In this document: in pieces, positions 28,565-38,983 of the stretch | Layout: the number at the start of each line of letters is the position of its first letter | Position numbering within the stretch: the first letter of the stretch is position 1 | Assembly (NCBI RefSeq): GCF_014649495.1 | Contig: NZ_BMTD01000001.1 | Location: 186,001-250,000 of the forward strand | Length of the DNA stretch: 64,000 nucleotides | Direction: 5' to 3' | Origin: Streptomyces filipinensis | GTDB taxonomy: Bacteria > Actinomycetota > Actinomycetes > Streptomycetales > Streptomycetaceae | The notes under the pieces: generated by a model | The model's input: the letters and a program-made list of their open reading frames with translations, nothing else | Databases searched by the model: none | What the model was told of the DNA's origin: nothing | Translations under genes and position numbers: made by a program

Positions 28565-29452
28565 ATGGGCAGGTCCAGGAACCCACGGCAGACGCGGGAC
28601 ACGCGGCGCAGGCAGACCGCCGTCGAAGCCGTCGTGGAGGCGGTGGACGGCGGCCTCGCACAGCTCGTCCCCGACCCCGACCGCAGCCGGGCCTGGACGC
28701 TGCTGATCGACGGCGCGCCCCAGTCGCACGTCGACCTGGACGACCCCGCGTACCTCTCCTTCGAGTACCAGCGCCGCCTCGGCCACGTCATCGACCTCGT
28801 CGCCCCGCCCGGCAAGCCCGTGCACGCCGTGCACCTCGGCGGCGGCGCGTTCACCCTCGCCCGGTACGCCGCCGCCACCCGACCCCGCTCCACCCAGCAG
28901 GTCGTCGAGCGGGACGCGAGCCTGGTCCAACTGGTCCGCCGGGAACTGCCGCTGGACCCGAACGCCCGGATCCGGGTCCGCTCGGCCGACGCCCGCGCGG
29001 GTCTCGCCAAGGTGCCGGACGGCTGGGCGGACCTGGTCATCGCGGACGTCTTCAGCGGCGCCCGCACCCCCGCCCACCTCACCTCCACCGAGTTCCTGGA
29101 CGAGGTCCGCCGCGCCCTGAGGCCGTCCGGGGTCTACGCCGCCAACCTCGCCGACGGCCCGCCGCTCGCCCATCTGCGCGGCCAGATCGCCACCGCCGCC
29201 GCCCGGTTCGCCGAACTCGCGCTGATCGCCGACCCGGCCGTCCTGCGCGGCAAGCGCTTCGGCAACGCCGTCCTGGTCGCCTCCGACGCCCCGCTCCCGC
29301 TCGCCGAACTCACCCGCCGCGCCGCCTCCGACCCGCACCCGGGCCGGGTCGAACACGGCAGGCCGCTGAGCGACTTCACCGGCGGCGCGGTCCCCGTGAC
29401 GGACGCGGCGGCGGTCGCCTCACCGGCACCGCCGCCCTCGGTGTTCCGGTGA
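28565..29452 (+). CDS. Spermidine-synthase-like methyltransferase-fold protein
   Basis: A 295-residue class-I fold protein. The nucleotide-type site is VHAVHLGGGAFTLARYAA, followed by VVERDASLVQLVRRELPL (acidic ribose-binding residue), VRSADARAGL and DLVIADVFSGARTPAHLTS. This matches the spermidine synthase-like group found widely in actinobacteria, lacking the N-terminal beta domain of true SpeE. No polyamine genes are nearby, so the product and acceptor are uncertain. Start ATG 28565; the end is 4 bases before a convergent gene. Confidence 0.78.
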   Translation: MGRSRNPRQTRDTRRRQTAVEAVVEAVDGGLAQLVPDPDRSRAWTLLIDGAPQSHVDLDDPAYLSFEYQRRLGHVIDLVAPPGKPVHAVHLGGGAFTLARYAAATRPRSTQQVVERDASLVQLVRRELPLDPNARIRVRSADARAGLAKVPDGWADLVIADVFSGARTPAHLTSTEFLDEVRRALRPSGVYAANLADGPPLAHLRGQIATAAARFAELALIADPAVLRGKRFGNAVLVASDAPLPLAELTRRAASDPHPGRVEHGRPLSDFTGGAVPVTDAAAVASPAPPPSVFR

Positions 29453-29456
29453 GCGC

Positions 29457-29963
29457 TCAGTAGTTCCCGATCTCCACGTGCGGCGGCCCGTCGTGCCAGG
29501 TGCAGAACACCGACACGCGGTCCGTGCCCCGGCTGAACTCCACGCGGATCCACGTCTCGGTCTTCCACACCTGCATCGACCAGCCGGTACCCGGCGTCGC
29601 CGAGACGAGGGTCGCGCTGGACGTGTCCAGCTCGAACACCGCCCGGCCGCCGTCGGTGTCGTAGGACTTGACCCGGCCGGCGGCGGACGCCGACGAGGTG
29701 GCGGAGGGCGTCGGCCTGCGGGCGGGGGCCGGCGTGTGCGCCGGCGGACCGGCCGACGGCCGCCCCGACGGGGACGGCCGGTGCGTCGGCGAGCCGAGCG
29801 CCTTCGTACCCGGCGCGGTGGCACCGGCGTCCGTGACGGGCAGGGCGCGCGGGGGGTCGTACGCCGTCCCGGCCATCACCGTGTGCACGCCCCACCACGA
29901 CAGCGTGACCGCCGCTCCCGTCGCGAGCAGCCACGCCAGTACGTGTACGAGTCCTCTGCGCAT
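29457..29963 (-). CDS. Membrane-anchored exported protein with Pro/Ser/Thr linker
   Basis: A 168-residue protein. One N-terminal hydrophobic helix (VLAWLLATGAAVTLSWW) is followed by a long Pro/Ser/Thr/Ala-rich stalk (about 40-95) and a small beta-rich C-terminal domain with Trp residues (VFELDTSSATLVSATPG, WKTETWIRVEF, SVFCTWHDGPP). It is probably tethered outside the membrane. It diverges from the two-component genes across a 99-base gap and may be their target or sensor partner, which is inference. No family is recognised. Confidence 0.65.
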   Translation of the reverse strand: MRRGLVHVLAWLLATGAAVTLSWWGVHTVMAGTAYDPPRALPVTDAGATAPGTKALGSPTHRPSPSGRPSAGPPAHTPAPARRPTPSATSSASAAGRVKSYDTDGGRAVFELDTSSATLVSATPGTGWSMQVWKTETWIRVEFSRGTDRVSVFCTWHDGPPHVEIGNY

Positions 29964-30062
29964 CGCGGGCCATACTGCCTCAGGGACACCGCGGTGCGCA
30001 CATGCTCCGAGTTGTCCACAGGCGCCCGCCCGGTGTGCTCCGCATGGCGTACGGTGCGGCGC

Positions 30063-30779
30063 ATGGCAAGTGTGCTCGTGGTCGAGGACGACCAGTTCGT
30101 ACGCTCGGCGCTCATCCGGCACCTGACCGACGCCGCACACACCGTGCGCAGTGTCGGTACGGCGCTGGAGGCGCTGCGCGAGGTCGCGCATTTCCCCTTC
30201 GACGTGGTCATCCTGGACCTCGGACTGCCGGACCTGGACGGCTCCGAGGCGCTGAAGATGCTCCGCGGCATCACCGACGTGCCCGTCATCATCGCCACCG
30301 CACGGGACGACGAGACGGAGGTCGTCCGGCTGCTCAACGCCGGCGCGGACGACTACCTGACCAAGCCGTTCTCCGTCGAGCACCTCTCCGCCCGGATCGC
30401 GGCCGTACTGCGCCGGGCCCGCTCCGGCGGCGCGGAGGCCCCGCCCTCGTCCGTGCTCCGCGTCGGCGGCCTGACCGTCGACCCGCTGCGCCGCCAGGCC
30501 GAACTGGACGGCGTCCGCCTCGACCTCACCCGCCGCGAGTTCGACCTGCTCGCCTTCCTCGCCGGCCGCCCCGGGGTCGTCGTCGCGCGCAAGGAACTCC
30601 TCGCCGAGGTCTGGCAGCAGTCCTACGGCGACGACCAGACCATCGATGTGCATCTGTCCTGGCTGCGCCGGAAACTGGGGGAGACGGCCGCCCGGCCGCG
30701 CTATCTGCACACCCTCCGGGGCGTCGGCGTGAAGATCGAGCCCCCGGCCGACGGGCGCGACGGGGAGCCGGCGCGATGA
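30063..30779 (+). CDS. OmpR/PhoB-type response regulator
   Basis: A 238-residue regulator with a receiver domain (VVEDDQF acidic pocket; phosphoacceptor Asp52 in VILDLGLPD; Thr in IATARDD; Lys in YLTKPFSVEHL) and a C-terminal winged helix (LTRREFDLLAFLAGRPGVVV, IDVHLSWLRRKLGE). It controls transcription in response to the cognate kinase, whose ATG overlaps its stop (ATGA at 30776-30779). The signal is unknown. The gene is divergent from the exported-protein gene. Confidence 0.93.
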   Translation: MASVLVVEDDQFVRSALIRHLTDAAHTVRSVGTALEALREVAHFPFDVVILDLGLPDLDGSEALKMLRGITDVPVIIATARDDETEVVRLLNAGADDYLTKPFSVEHLSARIAAVLRRARSGGAEAPPSSVLRVGGLTVDPLRRQAELDGVRLDLTRREFDLLAFLAGRPGVVVARKELLAEVWQQSYGDDQTIDVHLSWLRRKLGETAARPRYLHTLRGVGVKIEPPADGRDGEPAR

Positions 30780-32158
30780 GATGGGCCCTGGTCAAGGTCT
30801 GCCTGGCGGTGACCACGATGGTCGTGGTCGCCTTCGCGGTCCCGCTCGGGCTGGTCGTCAAGGAGATGGCCCGCGACCGGGCGTTCGCAGGCGCCGAGCG
30901 GCAGGCCGCCGCGGTGGCGCCCGCGCTGTCCATCACCACCGACCGGGACAAACTGGAGCGCGTCGTCGCCTCCGCCGGCGCCGACTCCGGCATGGCCGTC
31001 CATCTGCCCGCCACCGACGGCCGGTCCGCCCTCGACCTCGGCAGACAGCGCGCCGCCGACCGCGACATCCAGGCGGTGCGGAAGATGGGCCGCGCCTCCA
31101 CGACCTCCGTCTCCGGCGGCTTCACGCTGCTCCAGCCGGTCGCGCTCGGCTCCGGCGCCATAGCGGTCGTCGAGGTCTACGTCCCCGAGTCCGAGGTGAC
31201 CCACGGTGTCGGCACCGCCTGGGCGGTGCTCGCGGCCGTCGGCCTGGCGCTGATCGTCGGCTCGGTCGCGGTCGCCGACCGGCTCGGGGTGCGCATGGTG
31301 CGACCCGCCCAGCGGCTGGTCCAGGGCGCGCACGAACTGGGCGAGGGCAGGCTGGGCGCCCGGGTGCCGGAGGACGGCCCGAACGAACTCCGGCTGGCGG
31401 CGGTGGCGTTCAACGCCATGGCCGACCAGGTCGTCCAGCTCCTCGCCAACGAGAGGGAGCTGGCGGCGGACCTCTCCCACCGGCTGCGCACCCCGCTCAC
31501 CGTCCTGCGGCTCAACGCGGCCTCCCTGGGCGGCGGACCGGCCGCCGAGCAGACCCGGGCCGCCGTCGCCCAGCTGGAGCGCGAGGTCGACACCATCATC
31601 CGTACGGCCCGGGAGGCCAAGCCGCAGACGGTCGCGGCCGGGCCCGGCGCCGGATGCGACGTGGCCGAAGTGGTGCGCGAACGCATGGGGTTCTGGTCCG
31701 CGCTCGCCGAGGACGAGGGCCGCAAGTGGCGGGTGGCCGGCGTCGAGCGGCCGGTGCGCGTACCCGTGGGCCGCCCCGACCTGGCCGCGGCCCTCGACGC
31801 CTTGCTCGGCAATGTCTTCCGGCACACCGCCGAGGGCACCGCCTTCGCGGTCGACGTGCACAACGGCGAGGACGCGGTGATCGTGCTGGTGTCCGACGCG
31901 GGCCCCGGCATACCCGACCCGGACGCCGCGATGGCCCGTGGCCGCGGCTCCGGGAACACCGGCTCGACCGGTCTCGGCCTCGACATCGTGCGCCGGCTCG
32001 CCGAGTCCACCGGCGGGGACGTCCGCATCGGCTCCTCGGTGCTGGGCGGGACCGAGGTGCGGATCTGGTTCCAGCTGGACGGGCGCAAGCCGGTGGCGCG
32101 CGGGCGGGTGCGCAGACGCCGGTCGGGCAAACCGGTCCTGACTGGTCTCGACCATTAA
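30776..32158 (+). CDS. Sensor histidine kinase
   Basis: A 460-residue membrane kinase. TM helix 1 lies at 5-28, a periplasmic domain of about 120 residues follows, TM helix 2 is near 145-165 (AWAVLAAVGLALIVGSVAVA), then HAMP, the His box LSHRLRTPLTVL (His235) and an ATPase domain with an N-box (DALLGNVFRHTAEG) and G-boxes (VSDAGPGIPDP, GSTGLGLDIVRRLA). It pairs with the upstream regulator by translational coupling. The last codons and stop contain a DasR-type box for the chitinase gene downstream. Confidence 0.92.
   Translation: MRWALVKVCLAVTTMVVVAFAVPLGLVVKEMARDRAFAGAERQAAAVAPALSITTDRDKLERVVASAGADSGMAVHLPATDGRSALDLGRQRAADRDIQAVRKMGRASTTSVSGGFTLLQPVALGSGAIAVVEVYVPESEVTHGVGTAWAVLAAVGLALIVGSVAVADRLGVRMVRPAQRLVQGAHELGEGRLGARVPEDGPNELRLAAVAFNAMADQVVQLLANERELAADLSHRLRTPLTVLRLNAASLGGGPAAEQTRAAVAQLEREVDTIIRTAREAKPQTVAAGPGAGCDVAEVVRERMGFWSALAEDEGRKWRVAGVERPVRVPVGRPDLAAALDALLGNVFRHTAEGTAFAVDVHNGEDAVIVLVSDAGPGIPDPDAAMARGRGSGNTGSTGLGLDIVRRLAESTGGDVRIGSSVLGGTEVRIWFQLDGRKPVARGRVRRRRSGKPVLTGLDH
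32141..32156. promoter_or_regulatory. DasR-type operator (dre) upstream of the GH18 chitinase gene
   Basis: ACTGGTCTCGACCATT matches the DasR consensus A(G/C)TGGTCTAGACCA(G/C)T at 14 of 16 positions. It overlaps the final codons and the first base of the stop codon of the kinase gene, 134 bases before the chitinase start. Confidence 0.75.
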
Positions 32159-32289
32159 TCGTCCCCGATCCCTTCCTTAAGCGAACCCTAAGGTCTGCAA
32201 CGGCCGCCCCTATCAGGCCGTTTGCCCGATTCCGGATCGCTAGCGTGCTGCCGCACCCCACCCCGTGAACAGCGAAGGCAGGCACGCGC

Positions 32290-33765
32290 ATGAGCACGCA
32301 CCGGCGCAGGATCAGTGGCAGGAACAAGGCGATAGGCGGCGTCGTGGCCGCGGCCGTCGTCGGCGGTGGCGCGGTCCTGCTCACCGGCACCGCCAACGCG
32401 GCCGGCGTGAACGCCGCGTACACCCGGACCAGTGACTGGTCCACCGGCTACACCGCCCAGTACGTCGTCACCAACAACAGCGGGCAGCAGGAGAAGACCT
32501 GGACGCTGGAGTTCGACCTCCCGGCGGGCGCCAGGCTCAGCTCCCTGTGGAACGGCGAGTCGAGCGTCAGCGGCACGCACGTCACCGTGAAGCCCGCGAA
32601 GTGGGACACCGAGGGCCTCGCCCCCGGCAAGTCGGTGACCGTCGGCTTCGTGGTCGACGGCAAGGGCGCCCCGACGGGCTGTCGTATCGACAACGCCCAG
32701 TGCTCCGCGGACGCGAGCCCCACCCCCGAGCCGAGCGGCCGTCCCACCGCGACCCGGCCGCCGGCGCCGACCGCCACCCCGACCGGGAGCACGCCGGCCC
32801 CGACCCGGACCGCCACTCCGGCCCCGACCGCCTCCCGCACGACCGGCAGCGGAACGGGCAGCGGCACCACCGCCTCCGCCCGTTTCGCCCCGTACGTCGA
32901 CACCTCCCTCTACCCGGCGTTCGACCTGCTCGGCGCGGCCGACGCGACCGGCGTGAAGAACTACAACCTGGCCTTCGTCACCGACGGCGGCGGCTGCACC
33001 CCCAAATGGGGCGGCGTGACCGACCTGACCAGCGACGGCGTCGCCGCGCAGATCGGCTCCCTGCGCGCCAAGGGCGGTGACGTCCGGGTCTCCTTCGGCG
33101 GCGCCTCCGGCTCCGAACTGGCCACCACCTGCTCCTCCGTGGACGCGCTGGCGTCGGCGTACGGCAAGGCGGTCGACGCGTTCAAGCTCACCAAGGTCGA
33201 CTTCGACGTCGAGGGCGGCGCGCTGCCGAACACGGCCGCCAACACGCTCCGGGCGAAGGCGATAGCCAAGCTCCAGGCACAGCACCCGGGCCTGGACGTC
33301 TCCTTCACCCTCCCGGTGATGCCCGAGGGCCTCACCCAGGACGGCGTGAACCTCCTGTCCGACGCCAAGTCCAACGGCGTGGAGATCAGCACGGTCAACA
33401 TCATGGCGATGGACTACGGCCCCTCGTACAACGGCGACATGGGCACCTACGCCGAGCAGGCCGCGACCGCCACCCAGGCGCAGGTCAAGAGCGTTCTGGG
33501 CCGGTCCGATGCCGCGGCCTGGAAGACCGTCGCGGTCACCCCGATGATCGGTGTCAACGACGTCTCCTCCGAGGTCTTCAAGGTCGACGACGCCACCCAG
33601 CTGGTCGACTTCGCCAAGTCCAAGGGCCTCGGCGGCCTGTCGATGTGGTCCGCGACCCGCGACAAGCAGTGCGCCGGCGGCACCAAGCCCACCGCCGACG
33701 CCACCTGCAGCTCGATCGCCCAGGACGAGAACGCCTTCGCGAAGGCGTTCGGCGCCTTGGACTGA
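32290..33765 (+). CDS. Secreted GH18 chitinase with N-terminal CBM2
   Basis: A 491-residue exported hydrolase. The signal peptide ends near ANA at residue 37. A CBM2-type module (about 38-138: AAYTRTSDWSTGYTAQYVVT, WTLEFDLPAGARLSSLWNG) is joined by a Pro/Thr linker (140-195) to a GH18 barrel (FAPYVDTSLYPAFDLL, RVSFGGASGSE). The catalytic motif is VDFDVEG with D304, D306 and the acid E308. YNLAFVTD and MAMDYGPS are also typical. It should degrade chitin outside the cell. A DasR-type box upstream indicates induction by amino sugars. Confidence 0.9.
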   Translation: MSTHRRRISGRNKAIGGVVAAAVVGGGAVLLTGTANAAGVNAAYTRTSDWSTGYTAQYVVTNNSGQQEKTWTLEFDLPAGARLSSLWNGESSVSGTHVTVKPAKWDTEGLAPGKSVTVGFVVDGKGAPTGCRIDNAQCSADASPTPEPSGRPTATRPPAPTATPTGSTPAPTRTATPAPTASRTTGSGTGSGTTASARFAPYVDTSLYPAFDLLGAADATGVKNYNLAFVTDGGGCTPKWGGVTDLTSDGVAAQIGSLRAKGGDVRVSFGGASGSELATTCSSVDALASAYGKAVDAFKLTKVDFDVEGGALPNTAANTLRAKAIAKLQAQHPGLDVSFTLPVMPEGLTQDGVNLLSDAKSNGVEISTVNIMAMDYGPSYNGDMGTYAEQAATATQAQVKSVLGRSDAAAWKTVAVTPMIGVNDVSSEVFKVDDATQLVDFAKSKGLGGLSMWSATRDKQCAGGTKPTADATCSSIAQDENAFAKAFGALD

Positions 33766-33900
33766 CACGCCGGACGGCGCGAGCAAAGACCAGCTCGGCA
33801 TGATCGCGCCTATGCGGTTCCGGCCCGGGTCGATCTTCGGCCCGGGCCCCGCAGCCGGCAGACACGGCGAGGCGCGGCACCGCACGTCCTGCCGGCGCGC

Positions 33901-35333
<1,433 letters not shown>

Positions 35334-35334
<1 letters not shown>

Positions 35335-35347
35335 GGAAGCGCTCCCA
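35334..35347. promoter_or_regulatory. CebR-type operator at the bglC start
   Basis: TGGAAGCGCTCCCA differs by one base from the perfect box TGGGAGCGCTCCCA and begins at the first base of the bglC start codon, in the short cebG-bglC gap. Confidence 0.85.
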
Positions 35348-35423
35348 TCGAGGTCGCGGAAGACTGGCGTAGTGGTGGCGGAGGGGCCGGGGCGGCGGTG
35401 GCCCGGCCCCTGGGAAGGAGACG

Positions 35424-36317
35424 TCAGCCCTTGATCGCGCCCTGCATGATCCCGCCCACGATCTGCTTGCCGAACAGGACGAACGCGAGCAGCAGCGGCA
35501 GCGTGCCGAGCAGCGCGCCCGCCATGATCACCGCCTGGTCCGGGACATAGCCGGTGCCGAGCGAGTTCAGGGCCACCTGCACGGTCGGGTTCTGCTGGTT
35601 CAGGGCGATGATCGGCCACAGGAAGTCGTTCCAGGCGAAGACGAACGTCAGCAGGCCGAGCACCGCCATCGCGGGCCGCGCCGCGGGGAAGACCACGTGC
35701 CACACGATCCGGACACTGCTCGCGCCGTCCACCCGGGCCGCCTCGATCAGCTCGGCCGGCAGCGCCTGCACGAGGTACTGGCGCATGAAGAAGGTGCCGA
35801 ACGCCGTCACCAGACTCGGCAGGATCACCGTCTGCAGCTGGTTCGACCAGCCGAGGTCCGACATCCACAGGTACAGCGGCACGACGGCCAGTTGCGGCGG
35901 GATCATCATCGTGCCGATGGTCAGCAGCAACAGCAGGCCGGAGAAGCGGAACCGCAGCTTGGCGAAGGCGAATCCGGCCAGGGTGGAGAACAGCACCGTG
36001 CTCACCGTGATGGTGCCCGCCACGATCACCGAGTTGAACATCGCGGTGCCGAGCCCCGCCTGGTCCCAGGCGGACTGGAGGTTCCTGAACAGGTTGCCGC
36101 CGAACCACAGCGGCGGCGGGGTCTCGTCCAGCCGGTGGGAGGTGCGGGAGGCGGCGATCGCCGTCCACACCAGCGGGGCCAGGGAGACCAGCGCGAACAC
36201 GGTGAGCACGACGTACGTCACCGGGCCCGCGTGCAGCTGCTTGCCGGCACCCCCGCGGCCCCGGGACCGTCGCGTCCGGCCGGCGCCCTGGGACAGGGTC
36301 AGTTCACTGGTGGTCAT
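35424..36317 (-). CDS. cebG: Cellobiose/cellodextrin ABC transporter permease
   Basis: A 297-residue MalG-type permease with six helices. The EAA loop is [22 protein letters not shown], the ATPase contact. It starts with an ATG overlapping the cebF stop (ATGA at 36314-36317). With CebF it forms the pore for cellobiose and cellotriose; the shared ATPase MsiK is encoded elsewhere in streptomycetes, and no ATPase gene is seen here. Confidence 0.93.
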   Translation of the reverse strand: MTTSELTLSQGAGRTRRSRGRGGAGKQLHAGPVTYVVLTVFALVSLAPLVWTAIAASRTSHRLDETPPPLWFGGNLFRNLQSAWDQAGLGTAMFNSVIVAGTITVSTVLFSTLAGFAFAKLRFRFSGLLLLLTIGTMMIPPQLAVVPLYLWMSDLGWSNQLQTVILPSLVTAFGTFFMRQYLVQALPAELIEAARVDGASSVRIVWHVVFPAARPAMAVLGLLTFVFAWNDFLWPIIALNQQNPTVQVALNSLGTGYVPDQAVIMAGALLGTLPLLLAFVLFGKQIVGGIMQGAIKG

Positions 36318-37339
36318 CGGGACTTCCTCAGCCGTCGGGTCAGCAGCAGGTTGATCGCGGCGATGACCAGCAGGATCAGGAACATCGACCAGGCGATCGC
36401 GGACGCCTTGCCGAGGTTGCCGATGATCCAGCCCTGGTCGTACATGTACAGACCGAGCGTCTGGTACTGGTGCTCGGACCCGCCCTTGGACCCGCTCACC
36501 CCGCCGAACAGCAGGGGCTCACCGAAGAGCTGGGTCGCGCCGATGGTCGACACGACGACCGTGAACAGGATCGTCGGGCGCAGCTGCGGGACGGTCACAT
36601 GCCGGAACTGCTGCCAGCGGTTCGCGCCGTCGATCGCCGCCGACTCGTACAGGTCCGTCGGGATCGCCTGCATCGCGGCGAGGTAGATCAGCGCGTTGTA
36701 GCCCGTCCACCGCCAGATCACGATCGACGACACCGCGAACTGCGAACCCCAGTCGGACTCACGCCAGTTGACGGGACCGAACCCGAGGAAGTGCAGCAGC
36801 CAGTTGACCATGCCGCCGTCCCAGGAGTACAGCAGCGTGAACACCAGGGTCGCCGCCGCCACCGAGGTGGCGTACGGGGTCAGCATCACCACACGCCAGA
36901 CGGTGGAGCCGCGCAGTCTGTAGTTCAGCAGGTGGGCGAGGCCGAGCGCCGCGAGCAGCTGCGGCACGGTCGAGATGACACCGATGGTCAGGGTGTTCCT
37001 GAGGGCGTTCCAGAAGAAGTCCGAGGACCACAGGTTCCGGTAGTTGTCCAGGCCCGCCCAGGTCTGGTGGTCCAGCGCGGACAGCTGCACATGGTGCAGG
37101 GAGTACCAGGCCGTGTAGAGCAGCGGCACCAGGGTGAACGCCGCGAACAGGACGAAGAACGGCGACACGAACGCGTACGGCGACGCCTTCATGTCCCAGC
37201 GGTACAACCGGCTGCGCCAGGAGACGGCGCCCGCCGGCGTGCCGCGACCCCGAGCGCCCCGGGCCGCGCCCGGCGGGGTGCCGGGCGCGGCCTCGGCGCT
37301 CGACGCGGAGTGCGCGAGAGCCTGCTTGGGGCGGGTCAC
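36314..37339 (-). CDS. cebF: Cellobiose/cellodextrin ABC transporter permease
   Basis: A 341-residue MalF-type permease. About 45 basic, Ala/Gly/Pro-rich residues precede the first helix (YAFVSPFFVLFAAFTLVPL); the EAA loop is LYESAAIDGANRWQQFRHVT. GTG 37339 overlaps the cebE stop (GTGA), showing coupled translation. It partners CebG. Confidence 0.93.
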   Translation of the reverse strand: MTRPKQALAHSASSAEAAPGTPPGAARGARGRGTPAGAVSWRSRLYRWDMKASPYAFVSPFFVLFAAFTLVPLLYTAWYSLHHVQLSALDHQTWAGLDNYRNLWSSDFFWNALRNTLTIGVISTVPQLLAALGLAHLLNYRLRGSTVWRVVMLTPYATSVAAATLVFTLLYSWDGGMVNWLLHFLGFGPVNWRESDWGSQFAVSSIVIWRWTGYNALIYLAAMQAIPTDLYESAAIDGANRWQQFRHVTVPQLRPTILFTVVVSTIGATQLFGEPLLFGGVSGSKGGSEHQYQTLGLYMYDQGWIIGNLGKASAIAWSMFLILLVIAAINLLLTRRLRKSR

Positions 37340-38667
37340 TGGCCGAGCACGTCCTTGATCTCGTTCCTCGCGGCGTCCCAGCCCTGCGCGGGCGACTTGC
37401 CCTTCTGCTCGACCTGGAGGATGCCGACGTCGCTGATCGCGTTGTCGATCGGCTTGTCCTTGGCGCCGAGGGGCTGCGAGGGGATGGTCTTCGCCGAGTC
37501 GGAGAAGATCTGGGTGAGCGGGGCGCCCGAGAAGTACGCCGTGGTGTCGGCCTGCGGCTTCAGCTTCGTGTACACCGACGGGGTCGACGGGAAGCTGGCC
37601 TGCTTGGCGAAGACCTTCGCCTGCTGCTCGGGCGCGGTCAGCCACTTCGCCAGCGCGACGGCCTCCTTCTGGTGCCTGGTCGCGGTCGGCACACCGAGGA
37701 AGGAGCCGCCCCAGTTGGACGCCGCCGGGGCCGCCGCCACGTCCCACTTCCCCTTGCCGGAGTCACCGGACTTCTGCTCGATGTAGCCGATCATCCAGGC
37801 CGGGCAGGCGACGGAGGCGAAGGTGCCGTTGGCGAAGCCCTGGTCCCAGGTCGGGTCGAACTGCTTCAGCTTGGCCGACATGTCGCTGGTCGCGACGGTC
37901 ATGGCGGCGTCCCAGGCCTTCTTCACGCCCGCGGACCTGTCCCAGACGACGTTGCCGTCCTTGTCGTAGTACCGCTCGCTCGCACCGCCCACCGCCGCGT
38001 TGTAGACGGAGGACGCCGAGTCCACGAACTTCGTGCCCTTGGGCGCCTTCTTCATGTACTGCTTGCCGACGTCGACGTACTTGCTCCAGTCGCCCTTCCA
38101 CATCTGGGCGAGCTCGGTCCGGTCGGTCGGCAGCCCGGCCTGCTGGAACAGGTCCTTGCGGTAGCAGACGGCCATCGGGCCGATGTCGGTGCCGAGCCCG
38201 ATGAGCTTGCCGTCCTTGGTGGTGGCCTGGGCGTTCTTCCAGTCCAGCCACTGCGACTTGTCGACCTCCTTGCCCAGGTCGACGAACTTGTCCGCCTGGG
38301 TCTGCACGGCCTCGGTGATGTTGCCGATCTCGATGGCCTCGATGTCGTCCGTGCCGGAGCCGGCCTGCAGACGGGTGAGCACCTTCGGCCAGTACACGTC
38401 GGTACGGGTGGTGACGTTCTCCTTGATGCTGATGTCCGGATGCAGCTTCATGTACTCGTCGTAGAGGCCGGCCTGCTTGTAGCCGAAGACGCCGAAGGTG
38501 CCGATGGTCAGCGTGATCTTGCCCTTACCACTGCCGTTTCCGCCGCCGGAGCCGTCCGACGCGTCGTCGTCCGAGTCCTTGGCGCAGCCGGCCAGCAGCC
38601 CCGTGGTCAGTGCGGCGACGGCCGCGAGGGCCATCAGCCGCTGGGACCGGCGGATGCTCGTGCGCAT
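37336..38667 (-). CDS. cebE: Cellobiose/cellodextrin-binding lipoprotein
   Basis: A 443-residue family-1 sugar-binding lipoprotein. The lipobox is TTGLLAGC, followed by an Asp/Gly/Ser linker. The fold includes ITLTIGTFGVFGYKQAGLYD, VYWPKVLTRLQAGSGTDDIE and NWGGSFLGVPTATRHQKEA. Known CebE binds cellobiose and cellotriose, and CebR is released by them. It heads cebEFG and faces cebR, with a perfect CebR box 119 bases upstream of its start. Confidence 0.94.
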   Translation of the reverse strand: MRTSIRRSQRLMALAAVAALTTGLLAGCAKDSDDDASDGSGGGNGSGKGKITLTIGTFGVFGYKQAGLYDEYMKLHPDISIKENVTTRTDVYWPKVLTRLQAGSGTDDIEAIEIGNITEAVQTQADKFVDLGKEVDKSQWLDWKNAQATTKDGKLIGLGTDIGPMAVCYRKDLFQQAGLPTDRTELAQMWKGDWSKYVDVGKQYMKKAPKGTKFVDSASSVYNAAVGGASERYYDKDGNVVWDRSAGVKKAWDAAMTVATSDMSAKLKQFDPTWDQGFANGTFASVACPAWMIGYIEQKSGDSGKGKWDVAAAPAASNWGGSFLGVPTATRHQKEAVALAKWLTAPEQQAKVFAKQASFPSTPSVYTKLKPQADTTAYFSGAPLTQIFSDSAKTIPSQPLGAKDKPIDNAISDVGILQVEQKGKSPAQGWDAARNEIKDVLGQ

Positions 38668-38983
38668 TGCGTCCTCCTGTTGCCTGACGTGCCGACCCCC
38701 CGGCCAACTGCATGGAAAACGGGCCCGTTCGTACTCGCTGCGGCTCGGGCGGGGAACGTGCGGGGTGTGTAGGTGTCAGGTAGTGTGGGAGCGCTCCCAT
38801 CAGTGATGTGTTGAAGAGTCGTCGCTCCGGCGCGGGGTGTCAAGGGAGCGGACGACGCAACTGCCTTCAGTTATCTGAGCGTTAACCGGCGCCGCCGGGC
38901 GGCACCGCGAGGGCCGGCAGCCGCGGCGAACGGTGCTGTTACATTCGCCCGGCACAGTGGACGTGGCGAGAAAGGCGGAGCGC
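38668..38983. other. Divergent cebE-cebR promoter region
   Basis: A 316-base gap with the promoters of cebEFG and cebR. The one clear element is the CebR palindrome at 38786-38799. The cebR side contains no second box that I can see. Confidence 0.6.
38786..38799. promoter_or_regulatory. CebR operator
   Basis: TGGGAGCGCTCCCA is a perfect 14-base palindrome identical to the known CebR box, in the divergent cebE-cebR region. Confidence 0.95.

Noticed and set aside
33820..33870. GGCCCGGG repeats between the chitinase and bglC genes as a shared terminator
   Set aside because: The units are short self-palindromes in GC-rich DNA; no single convincing stem, so not listed as a feature.
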